Translations under genes and position numbers: made by a program
In this document: positions 1 to 5,238 of the stretch, one piece after another
Numbering within the stretch: position 1 is the first letter of the stretch
Layout: every line of letters begins with the position of its first letter
The notes under the pieces: model-generated
Database searches by the model: none
The model's input: the letters and a program-made list of their open reading frames with translations, nothing else
What the model was told of the DNA's origin: nothing
Assembly: GCA_910576875.1 (NCBI GenBank)
Contig: CAJTKI010000079.1
Coordinates: 1 to 5,442, forward strand
Source of the DNA: an uncultured Christensenella sp.
GTDB taxonomy: Bacteria; Bacillota; Clostridia; Christensenellales; UBA3700
Length of the DNA stretch: 5,442 nt
Direction: 5' to 3'

Positions 1-2
1 TG

Positions 3-371
3 TACGAGTACTACGACGCGGACGGCAACGTCGTCGCGGAATCGGATCTGGTCGCGGGACAGACGTACAAAGTGGTGGCGAAACTGGGTGCGGCGAGCGC
101 GGAGAACTTCGAGTTTATCGACGCAAACGGCGACGTGACGACGGTGCCGAGCCAAAGCGAAGCCAAGCAGTTCGTATTCGGCAACGATCCGAACAATTCC
201 GACGGATCGGGCAATGACAACAGCGGCATAGGCGGTACAAGCGAGCCGTGGTTCAAGATCGTCATGATTGCGATCGTTTCGTTGATGGGCGGGATGTTCG
301 TATTGTTGTTTGCGATTTGGTTGGCGGTGTTGAGCATCCGCAATTTGCGCAAACGCAATCCGAGCGCCTAA
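3..371 (+). CDS. C-terminal part of a membrane-anchored surface protein (5' end outside window)
   Basis: The frame is open from the left edge, so only the last 122 residues are visible and the true start lies upstream. A GTG at 72 is internal and there is no reason to use it as a start. Visible residues 1-60 look like extracellular beta-rich sequence, with YYDADGNVV and later FEFIDANGD, a pattern common in repeated Ig-like or bacterial surface repeats. Residues about 61-81 are a flexible linker rich in N, S, D and G. One hydrophobic segment follows at about 84-112 (FKIVMIAIVSLMGG...LAVLSI), then a basic tail, RNLRKRNPSA. This gives an outside domain, one membrane anchor and a short positive cytosolic tail. 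No LPxTG motif is seen, so anchoring is by the membrane segment. The family is not recognised. It ends at a TAA and converges on the DUF1846 gene, sharing its terminator. Confidence 0.8.
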   Translation, partial: YEYYDADGNVVAESDLVAGQTYKVVAKLGAASAENFEFIDANGDVTTVPSQSEAKQFVFGNDPNNSDGSGNDNSGIGGTSEPWFKIVMIAIVSLMGGMFVLLFAIWLAVLSIRNLRKRNPSA

Positions 372-408
372 CGCGCATATCTTTCGGCATCGAGCATCGA
401 AGAGAAAC

Positions 409-442
409 AAACGGCGTTTTGCTTATTTGCAAAACGCCGTTT
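409..442. terminator. Bidirectional intrinsic terminator between convergent genes
   Basis: The arms AAACGGCGTTTTGC (409-422) and GCAAAACGCCGTTT (429-442) are perfectly complementary, giving a 14-bp stem with a 6-nt loop (ttattt). Read leftward, the stem runs into TTTGTTTCTCTT, a good U-rich tract for the DUF1846 transcript. Read rightward, the U-run is only the three T of the stem end, so termination of the surface-protein transcript is probably weaker. It starts 37 bases after the surface-protein stop and 20 bases beyond the DUF1846 stop. Confidence 0.9.
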
Positions 443-462
443 CGGATACGATCGGATGCTTG

Positions 463-1953
463 TCAGATCAAAGACGCGGGCTTTTTGGGCAGGTAGACGG
501 GTTCGGACGTGACGTGCACGCCGATGCGACGGAAGACGCGTTCGTCTACGGGCGACAGGATGCAGGTCGTATGCACTTGCGCGCCGTCGAGCAATTTGAT
601 CTTTTTGAGCGCTTTGTTGGCGACGTCGCTGGTCGCGGCGGTGATCGACAGCGCGATCAGGACTTCGTCGGTATGCAGGCGCGGATTGCGATCGCCCAGC
701 ACTTGCGTTTTGAGCCGTTGGATCGGTTCGATCGCGAGCGGGGAAATCAGATTGATGTCGTCGTCGATATGCGCGAGATGTTTGAGCGCGTTGAGCAGCA
801 TGGACGACGAGCAGCCGAGCAGATCCGTCGTCTTGCCGGTGACGATCGTGCCGTCGTGCAATTGCATGGCGGCGGCGGGGGTGTTGCGGATCTTTTCGCA
901 TTCGAGCGCCGCGTTGACGACGGGACGATCCTGCACGACGATGCCGAGACGATCCATCAGCAGAGAGATTTTTTCCACCTCTTTGGTCGATCCCGTGCCT
1001 TGACGGTCGGCGACCAACGCTTTGTAATAGCGGCGGATGACTTCTTGTTTGGCGGCTTCGCAGCAGATCGCGTCGTCGCTGATCGCATAGCCCGCCATAT
1101 TGACGCCCATGTCGGTCGGCGACTGGTAGGGCGATTCGCCCATGAGTTTTTCAAACAGCGCTTTGAGCACCGGGAAGATCTCGATGTCGCGGTTGTAGTT
1201 GACCGCGATGTCTCCGTACGCCTGCGCGTGCCACGGGTCGATCATATTGGCGTCGTTCAGATCGGCGGTCGCCGCTTCGTACGCGATGTTGACGGGGTGA
1301 TTGAGCGGCAGATTCCATACGGGGAACGTCTCGTATTTGGCATATCCGGCTTTGATGCCGCGTTTGAAGTCGTGATACAGTTGCGACAGGCAAGTCGCCA
1401 TTTTGCCGCTGCCCGGACCGGGCGCCGTGACGACGACGAGTTGACGGGTCGTCTCGATGTATTCGTTTTTGCCGTATCCTTCGTCGCTGACGATGTGCGC
1501 GGTATTGCTCGGATAGCCGGGGATCGAGTAGTGACGGTAGACTTTGAGTCCGTACAGTTTGCGCACGCGTTTGCGGAACGCGATCGCCGCGGCGTTGTCT
1601 TCGCTGAATCGCGACAGGACGATGCTGCTGACGTACAGTCCCTTGGAGCGGAATACTTCGATCAGACGCAGTACGTCCGCGTCGTACGTGATGCCCAGAT
1701 CGGCGCGCAGTTTATTCTTGGCGATGTCTTCGCTGTTGATGACGATGACGATTTCCGCCTTGTCTTTGAGCTCCTGCAACATGATGATTTTGTTATCCGG
1801 CGCAAATCCCGGCAGTACGCGGGACGCGTGGAAATCATCGAACAGCTTGCCGCCGAATTCCAGATACAGTTTGCCGCCGAATTGACGGATACGTTCGTCG
1901 ATCTTTTGCGATTGCATGGACAGGTATTTTGCGCTGTCGAAACCGATTTTCAT
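463..1953 (-). CDS. DUF1846 / UPF0371 family protein
   Basis: This 496-residue protein matches the DUF1846 (UPF0371) family in length and sequence from MKIGFDSAKYL through to the C-terminal SPVDERVFRRIGV segment. The family is conserved in Firmicutes and Actinobacteria and is mostly uncharacterised, so no reaction is assigned. A glycine-rich phosphate-loop-like motif, APGPGSGK, lies at residues 177-184, following the hydrophobic strand LVVVT, which suggests nucleotide or phosphate binding. No signal peptide or membrane segment is visible, so it is presumably cytosolic. The frame stays open upstream to 2163, but the ATG at 1953 is chosen because the family begins MKIGFD here and a GGAGA ribosome site lies 7 nt upstream; the upstream extension would overlap the promoter. 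It appears monocistronic, with its own promoter and a strong terminator. The length is full and no frameshift is seen. Confidence 0.95.
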   Translation of the reverse strand: MKIGFDSAKYLSMQSQKIDERIRQFGGKLYLEFGGKLFDDFHASRVLPGFAPDNKIIMLQELKDKAEIVIVINSEDIAKNKLRADLGITYDADVLRLIEVFRSKGLYVSSIVLSRFSEDNAAAIAFRKRVRKLYGLKVYRHYSIPGYPSNTAHIVSDEGYGKNEYIETTRQLVVVTAPGPGSGKMATCLSQLYHDFKRGIKAGYAKYETFPVWNLPLNHPVNIAYEAATADLNDANMIDPWHAQAYGDIAVNYNRDIEIFPVLKALFEKLMGESPYQSPTDMGVNMAGYAISDDAICCEAAKQEVIRRYYKALVADRQGTGSTKEVEKISLLMDRLGIVVQDRPVVNAALECEKIRNTPAAAMQLHDGTIVTGKTTDLLGCSSSMLLNALKHLAHIDDDINLISPLAIEPIQRLKTQVLGDRNPRLHTDEVLIALSITAATSDVANKALKKIKLLDGAQVHTTCILSPVDERVFRRIGVHVTSEPVYLPKKPASLI

Positions 1954-1960
1954 AGGTATA

Positions 1961-1966
1961 TCTCCG
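1961..1966 (-). promoter_or_regulatory. Ribosome binding site fixing the DUF1846 start
   Basis: On the minus strand CGGAGA lies 7 nt before the ATG at 1953. It decides this start over other in-frame candidates further upstream, which have no comparable site. Confidence 0.8.
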
Positions 1967-1986
1967 TGTGGTACAAAATCGAATTT

Positions 1987-1995
1987 ATTATAACA
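1987..1995 (-). promoter_or_regulatory. Extended -10 promoter of the DUF1846 gene
   Basis: The minus strand reads TGTTATAAT: a perfect -10 hexamer (1992 to 1987) with the TG extension one base upstream. No good -35 hexamer is found at 16-18 bp spacing, as expected for an extended -10 promoter. The predicted start is about 1980, giving a leader of roughly 27 nt that holds the ribosome site. A-rich DNA at 2031-2045 could act as an upstream element. Confidence 0.7.
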
Positions 1996-1997
1996 CA

Positions 1998-2030
1998 CTT
2001 GCGTCGGCATTTCTACCGACGGCGCGCAAG
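1998..2030. repeat. Imperfect inverted repeat over the -35 region of the DUF1846 promoter
   Basis: CTTGCGTCGG (1998-2007) faces CCGACG...CGCAAG (2016-2030), with three extra bases (gcg) in the right arm. It sits directly upstream of the extended -10 element, where a repressor or activator would bind. It is a candidate operator only; the same DNA is not transcribed from the proximal promoter, so an RNA role is possible only for transcripts from the distal promoter. Confidence 0.4.
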
Positions 2031-2098
2031 AAAATAAAAATTTTTCCGTCGCGTCCGTGGCGTCGCGCGTTGCGACGACGGCGAGAATGGAACTGCAA

Positions 2099-2119
2099 GC
2101 CGCCGCGCAATCGGGCGGC
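2099..2119. other. GC-rich hairpin in the upstream region of the DUF1846 gene
   Basis: GCCGCC (2099-2104) pairs with GGCGGC (2114-2119) around a 9-nt loop. No U-run follows on either strand, so it is not a standard terminator. It lies between the candidate small RNA and the proximal promoter. The rest of 1954-2401 is covered by the separate entries here; no protein gene is supported in it. Confidence 0.4.
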
Positions 2120-2149
2120 GATCGAGCAATCGGATGTCGTATCGGGACA

Positions 2150-2220
2150 AACAAAAAAGTCAAACGCCGTACAGAGATATGCGGGTACGATTCCCGCAGG
2201 GCTTATACGACCTTGACTTC
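2150..2220 (-). ncRNA. Candidate small structured RNA or leader element, own promoter and U-run
   Basis: Transcription from the promoter at 2255-2227 would start near 2220. The next 63 nt fold on the minus strand into one long stem: 2219-2205 pairs with 2172-2157 in 15 pairs with one bulged G (2165). Its wobble pairs are G-U only on this strand. It encloses an internal loop (AAGCCCU facing AUAUCUCU) and an apical hairpin, GCGGG-AAUCGUA-CCCGC (2197-2181). The base of the stem (AAGUCAA with UUGACUU) runs straight into UUUUUU, then GUUUG, as at an intrinsic terminator. In the alternative fold, loop bases CGUA pair with UACG downstream as a pseudoknot. It resembles no riboswitch or small RNA class that I recognise. 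It could be an independent RNA of about 70 nt or an attenuating leader of the DUF1846 gene. Confidence 0.5.
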
Positions 2221-2226
2221 TATGGT

Positions 2227-2255
2227 ATTGTACGCAAAGCAAAGACGTTTGTCAA
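2227..2255 (-). promoter_or_regulatory. Strong leftward sigma-70/sigma-A type promoter
   Basis: The minus strand has a perfect -35 TTGACA (2255-2250), a 17-bp spacer, and -10 TACAAT (2232-2227, five of six). The bases just upstream of the -35 (2256-2270) are A/T-rich, as in an UP element. This is the best promoter in the window. It points at the candidate small RNA and, some 270 nt on, at the DUF1846 start. Confidence 0.75.
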
Positions 2256-2274
2256 TCGTTAAAATAAAAAGGTC

Positions 2275-2284
2275 GCGCATGCGC
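2275..2284. repeat. 10-bp perfect palindrome between divergent transcription units
   Basis: GCGCATGCGC is fully self-complementary and sits between the leftward promoter and the rightward repressor gene. It may be a protein binding site or chance in GC-rich DNA; nothing else supports a role. Confidence 0.3.
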
Positions 2285-2326
2285 AGATTCCGAGAATATA
2301 ACACAAAGCGTATTTTTGTTAAGAAA

Positions 2327-2384
2327 GTCTATATGTACACCACATCGGTCTGCGAAACAGGATAAAATTAGGCTATAAGTACAC
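2327..2384 (+). promoter_or_regulatory. Duplicated TATAwGTACAC element, candidate operator of the repressor gene
   Basis: TATATGTACAC (2330-2340) and TATAAGTACAC (2374-2384) match at 10 of 11 bases and are 44 bp apart, about four helical turns, so they would lie on one face of the DNA. The second copy ends 4 bases before the ribosome site of the XRE gene and contains a -10-like TATAAG. No convincing -35 accompanies it, so the rightward promoter itself cannot be placed with confidence. Binding by the XRE protein would give autoregulation; this is inferred from position only. Confidence 0.4.
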
Positions 2385-2401
2385 TTTCAGGAGAAAATGC
2401 T

Positions 2402-2638
2402 ATGCGCTTATACAGAGCGATCGCCGGCAGGATTCGACAGTTGTGTAACGAGCGGGATTGTACGATCAACCATATTTGCGATTTGGCGGGCATCCCGAGT
2501 TCGAGCGTCAAGAATCTGCTTTACGACAAGAGTACCAACCCCGGCATACTGATGATTTACAGACTGTGCGACGCGTTCGGGATCACGCTGGAAGAATTCT
2601 TCCGTTCCGATTTGTTCGGAAAAGTCGTCGAAGATTGA
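2402..2638 (+). CDS. Small XRE/Cro-type transcriptional regulator
   Basis: This 78-residue protein is essentially one Cro/C1-type helix-turn-helix domain, the usual size for stand-alone regulators of this family. A first helix (RIRQLCNERDC, residues 10-20) leads into the helix-turn-helix, TINHICDLAGIPSSSVKNLLY (about 21-41), with the typical turn LAGIPSSSV. Then follow STNPGILMIYRLCDAFGITLEEFF (44-67), the family's closing helices. It binds DNA, presumably as a dimer, in the cytosol, probably as a repressor. The ATG at 2402 is preceded by AGGAG with 8-nt spacing. It is the first gene of the rightward cluster; the sigma factor gene starts 13 nt after its stop. The paired TATAwGTACAC elements upstream are its most likely target. 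Confidence 0.93.
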   Translation: MRLYRAIAGRIRQLCNERDCTINHICDLAGIPSSSVKNLLYDKSTNPGILMIYRLCDAFGITLEEFFRSDLFGKVVED

Positions 2639-2651
2639 CCGTTCGCCGCCC

Positions 2652-3149
2652 GTGAGCAACCACGCAATCGAACGGTTTCGTTGGGTCGTCGCGATTCGCA
2701 AAGGCGACGAATCGGCTTTGGCGCGGTTGTACGACAGCACTTGTCGCGAAGTCGGTTACTATGCGGCGCAACGGCTGATCGACCGCGCGGATACGGACGA
2801 CGTCGTAGCCGAAGCGTATGCCGAGTTCTGCGCGCAGATCGATACGATCGACGCGCGGCAGGATATACTGGCATGGTTGACCGCGGCGGCGGAACGCATT
2901 GCGCTCCGTTACAACCGCGCCCGACGCGCATGCGCGGTCAAGACGTCGGACGACAGCCCGCAAGGCGCGGACGATGCGTACGCGATGCTCGACGAGCGGG
3001 AGCGGAGATTGTTCGACGCGTATTTCGTGCATCGCTATCCGCTGCGCAAGATCGCGCGGCAATTGCAACTGTCTCGCACGGAAGCGCAGGCGCAGATCGA
3101 TCTTTTGGTCGCCAAAATGCGTCGATTTCTGGCGCAACGCAAGCAATAA
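2652..3149 (+). CDS. ECF-like RNA polymerase sigma factor
   Basis: This 165-residue protein has the two-domain plan of ECF (group 4) sigma factors. A sigma-2-like region covers about 12-93 (AIRKGDESALARLYDST...DTDDVVAEAYAEFCAQI...ILAWLTAAAERIALRYNRARR). A sigma-4-like region covers about 110-161, with LDERERRLFDAYFVHRYPL followed by the recognition helix-turn-helix IARQLQLSRTEAQAQIDLLVAKMRR. The DDVVAEAYAEF stretch corresponds to the core-polymerase-binding part of region 2. The linker between the domains is short, and the sequence is divergent. The start is the GTG at 2652. No Shine-Dalgarno is visible before it and the XRE stop is only 13 nt away, so translation is probably coupled. No classical anti-sigma gene follows directly; the membrane protein at 4121 is the only candidate nearby. 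Which promoters it directs is unknown. Confidence 0.85.
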   Translation: MSNHAIERFRWVVAIRKGDESALARLYDSTCREVGYYAAQRLIDRADTDDVVAEAYAEFCAQIDTIDARQDILAWLTAAAERIALRYNRARRACAVKTSDDSPQGADDAYAMLDERERRLFDAYFVHRYPLRKIARQLQLSRTEAQAQIDLLVAKMRRFLAQRKQ

Positions 3150-3245
3150 AAAAATTTTTTTGAGAAATTTGCAAAATTGTGGGACAAAACGCCCCTTGGC
3201 GGGATATATTTAAGTGCAAAACCAAAGACAGGAGATACATACCTT
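3148..3245 (+). promoter_or_regulatory. Leader of the exported-peptidase gene: A7T7 tract and possible promoter
   Basis: Seven A then seven T (3148-3161) overlap the end of the sigma factor gene. No GC stem precedes the T-run, so it is a weak terminator at best, and such tracts bend DNA. Further on, GGGACA (3181-3186), 18 bp and TATATT (3205-3210) form a plausible but weak promoter. A small CGCC-CCTT-GGCG hairpin (3190-3201) lies in its spacer. No ECF-type GGAAC/CGTC pair is seen. AGGAG at 3230-3234 is the ribosome site, 11 nt before the ATG. Confidence 0.35.
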
Positions 3246-4112
3246 ATGGAAAGAAGCAAACATGCCGGTTTGTCCCGTGCGCTGATTGCCATGCTGGCGT
3301 TGACGGTAGTGACGGCGTGTCTGTGCGCGATCTTGTTCCGACCCGCCGTGTATGCGGAGCAGATGCCGGACGAGATCTATTATACCGGACCGGACGGCGC
3401 GATGGCGATTGCCGATTATGCCGAAAGCGTAAACGCCGATAGTGTTGTGTTAACAAAGAACATTTCGTTAACAGGCGGTGCACCGACTTATTATAATACG
3501 GACAACAATACGACCAACTGCTGCGCCGGCGTTGCGGGCGCGATCGCGGTCGGATGCTATGATCGCGTATATTCGGAGATGGTTCCGGGAGTCGATACTT
3601 ATAACACTCGATTCAACAGATATATGCCGATGGTCAGCAGTACTGCGTTGAAGAGTGCGATTCAAGGCATTATCAACGACTTGCATGTGCGGATGGGCAC
3701 CAACACGATCCAGCCCGGTACGACCGAGACGCAGTTCCTGAACGGTTTGACCGATTACGTCGCGGCGAAAGGGCAGAGACTCGTCCCCGACAGCATCGTG
3801 TCGGGCGGACAGATCCGTGTGGACAGTCTGATCGCTGCGTTGCAGAACGATCAGCCCGTTGCGCTCCTTGCGACGCAATACAATACGTGCACTTGGTCGG
3901 CGACCAATATTAGCATTAACAGTTATTTAGGTGCGCATATTATGATAGTTCAAGGGTATGCAGAATACACTTTTTATTCTGCAAACGTTCCTGTAAAGGT
4001 ATTGCCGCTGCTAGTGGTGCAGACCGGCATGCAATTGCAAGGACAACAATTTATATACCTTAATTACGATTATGCGACGATACAAAACGCCTATGCATTA
4101 CGAGTTGTATAA
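3246..4112 (+). CDS. Secreted C39-like (papain-fold) cysteine peptidase homologue
   Basis: The 288-residue product begins with a Sec signal: a positively charged start, a hydrophobic core (ALIAMLALTVVTACLCAILF) and a likely cut after AVYA (residue 37). The mature part has the layout of C39-like peptidases. A cysteine helix, NCCAGVAGAIAVGCYD (91-106), aligns with the usual CGPTAGAMVLGYYD pattern and makes C93 the likely nucleophile. A histidine strand, GAHIMIVQGY (229-238), supplies H231. LNYDY near 272-276 could supply the third residue (N273 or D275). The usual Gly-Pro-Thr after the cysteine is Ala-Gly-Val here, so activity is uncertain. Substrate is unknown; it acts outside the membrane. 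AGGAG lies 11 nt before the ATG at 3246. Its last 200 bases are clearly more A/T-rich than its first half. The membrane protein gene follows after 8 nt. Confidence 0.75.
   Translation: MERSKHAGLSRALIAMLALTVVTACLCAILFRPAVYAEQMPDEIYYTGPDGAMAIADYAESVNADSVVLTKNISLTGGAPTYYNTDNNTTNCCAGVAGAIAVGCYDRVYSEMVPGVDTYNTRFNRYMPMVSSTALKSAIQGIINDLHVRMGTNTIQPGTTETQFLNGLTDYVAAKGQRLVPDSIVSGGQIRVDSLIAALQNDQPVALLATQYNTCTWSATNISINSYLGAHIMIVQGYAEYTFYSANVPVKVLPLLVVQTGMQLQGQQFIYLNYDYATIQNAYALRVV
3960..3982. repeat. Perfect 8-bp inverted repeat inside the peptidase gene
   Basis: GCAGAATA (3960-3967) and TATTCTGC (3975-3982) enclose a 7-nt T-rich loop, in codons for residues just after the histidine motif. No transcription stop is expected from it, since no T-run follows. 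It may be chance. Confidence 0.4.
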
Positions 4113-4120
4113 TTGTTGGG

Positions 4121-4903
4121 ATGAAGCGGAAGGACAAGGATCGGGAACGCAAGGAAATCTTCGACCAATTGACGACAGGAAACGATCATCGCAGTCGCAA
4201 GGAACCGACTATGCGTCGCTGTCGCCCGATGCTCTTACGCCGCCGATTACAACTATTAGAGGACCGGAAGGCTTTTCGGCGGCAAGTCGGCAGACAGATC
4301 GTCGCTTGCGTAAGTCTCGCGTTTTTCGTGACCGTCGCGATCGGATCTAGCGGACTGTTCTATCAGGGGTTGCCGATCTTGCCGATGATCCCGGGCGCGC
4401 CGACCGATCCGATCGGACCGACGCCGGTACCGCCGCCGCAAGACATCTTCTATTTCGACCAGTCGGATTTGATCTCCGAGCCGATCGATGACATTCGAGC
4501 GTTTTTGGCGCAGAGCGGATGGAACGGCGGATATCTGGAAGAATATGAAGAACTGTCCGAATTTGTAGGAATGCACAAAGATGAAGAACGAATCTGTTAT
4601 AGTCAAACGTTCTTTGTTATGACAAATGAAATCTTCGATTTTATGCAGTTGACGGTTTCTCCGATATATAATTTTATATCGGTGTATGAAATAGAAGATG
4701 GCGAAACGATCGAATATGGGGAGATAACTTATACAAAGTTATTGGTAGAGGACATGTTCGGTTTTATAAAAGCAAGGGTATACTTTGAGTTTGAAGAGTA
4801 CCACTACTACTTCGATTTGGAGACGTATGACGAAGCTCGAATCGAATACTACATAGACCGTTTGATCGGCGGCTTCTCGACGGAGCAGTCGGTTACGGAA
4901 TAG
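4121..4903 (+). CDS. Single-pass membrane protein with acidic outer domain, unknown family
   Basis: This 260-residue protein has a strongly basic cytosolic part (residues 1-59, rich in K and R), one membrane helix at about 60-81 (IVACVSLAFFVTVAIGSSGLFY), a proline-rich linker (84-107, PILPMIPGAPTDPIGPTPVPPP) and an outer domain of about 150 residues. That domain is rich in E, D, Y and F, for example FEFEEYHYYFDLETYDEARIEYYIDRLIGG. Charge on either side of the helix fits an N-in, C-out topology. The start is uncertain. The ATG at 4121 lies 8 nt after the peptidase stop and has no clear ribosome site, so would rely on coupling. The ATG at 4211 (residue 31) has AAGGA 7 nt upstream and would give 230 residues. 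Context suggests a partner of the exported peptidase-like protein or a regulator of the sigma factor; neither is shown by the sequence. No family is recognised. Confidence 0.8.
   Translation: MKRKDKDRERKEIFDQLTTGNDHRSRKEPTMRRCRPMLLRRRLQLLEDRKAFRRQVGRQIVACVSLAFFVTVAIGSSGLFYQGLPILPMIPGAPTDPIGPTPVPPPQDIFYFDQSDLISEPIDDIRAFLAQSGWNGGYLEEYEELSEFVGMHKDEERICYSQTFFVMTNEIFDFMQLTVSPIYNFISVYEIEDGETIEYGEITYTKLLVEDMFGFIKARVYFEFEEYHYYFDLETYDEARIEYYIDRLIGGFSTEQSVTE
4199..4203 (+). promoter_or_regulatory. Ribosome-site-like sequence supporting an alternative start at 4211
   Basis: AAGGA lies 7 nt before the in-frame ATG at 4211. It is a better site than anything before the ATG at 4121, so the protein may begin at residue 31 of the long version, or both forms may be made. 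Both keep the membrane helix and outer domain. Confidence 0.4.
4742..4770 (+). promoter_or_regulatory. Possible promoter inside the end of the membrane-protein gene
   Basis: TTGGTA (4742-4747), a 17-bp spacer and TATAAA (4765-4770) resemble a sigma-A promoter, at four and five matches of six. It would start near 4777 and read into the structured region after 4904. The surrounding DNA is A/T-rich, so chance matches are likely. Confidence 0.25.
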
Positions 4904-4927
4904 AGGACTGCAAGGTCCAAATCAGCC

Positions 4928-5232
4928 TGTGGGAACGGCAATGGCTGCCGTTTGGATAAGGCGATCGGCCGACCGCGTTGATGTGGGGTGGAATAGATGT
5001 GCAGCGAATGCGCATTGACTGTACGACGGTCGGCTGATTGTAATCGAGTTGCGGGCGGAGTAGTCTGCGTGTGGGCAGGCGCGCATGTCGGTCGGAGACG
5101 GCGGACGTGCGCAGGAATCTTCGCTCGGCTCGCAACGGCGTGCTTGTGGGTCGCCGTGCGGAAAGGGCGCGCAAGAATGTGGGTTGCGCGTCGCCCCGAA
5201 TGTTGTGTAGGGGAGGAATCGCTCGCTGTGGG
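4928..5232 (+). repeat. Six copies of the hexamer TGTGGG
   Basis: Exact copies start at 4928, 4982, 5070, 5145, 5178 and 5227. The copies at 5145 and 5178 lie wholly within hairpin loops; the copy at 5227 is flanked by CGC and GCG, a 3-bp stem. Spacing is irregular (33-88 bases), so this is not a tandem repeat. Confidence 0.7.
4961..5041 (+). other. 15-pair uninterrupted helix, extended to 18 (part of the structured RNA)
   Basis: Bases 4961-4975 pair with 5027-5041 in 15 consecutive pairs, three of them G-U. After a bulged A (5026), three more pairs form (4976-4978 with 5023-5025). Inside lies a smaller hairpin, 4996-5002 with 5010-5016, with loop AGCGAAU, and unpaired TGTGGGG at 4982-4988. 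Confidence 0.65.
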
Positions 5233-5238
5233 GCGGGC

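Noticed and set aside
427..2037. A 536-codon open frame on the plus strand opposite the DUF1846 gene
   Set aside because: It is an antisense shadow produced by GC-rich codon use; its product is rich in R, D and F with no family resemblance, and the opposite strand encodes a clear conserved protein with promoter, ribosome site and terminator.
1954..2163. N-terminal extension of the DUF1846 frame
   Set aside because: The added residues do not look like the family, and the extension would run through the promoter; the ATG at 1953 has a ribosome site and the family's N-terminus.
2181..2204. tRNA-like T-arm (GCGGG-TACGATT-CCCGC) on the plus strand
   Set aside because: The arm resembles a tRNA T-arm, but no matching acceptor, anticodon or D arm is found at the right spacing and no CCA follows. 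The hairpin is better explained by the minus-strand fold.
3449..3472. Two GTTAACA copies 18 bp apart in the peptidase gene
   Set aside because: They encode part of the mature protein in frame and have no regulatory context; taken as chance.
4933..4953. Terminator for the four-gene cluster
   Set aside because: The 7-8-bp hairpin is followed only by TTTGGATAAGG, a poor U-tract; it is treated as one helix of the RNA, though partial termination cannot be excluded.
5069..5075. Group II intron 5' end (GTGTGGG)
   Set aside because: No domain V motif and no reverse transcriptase are visible; the match is too short to mean anything alone.
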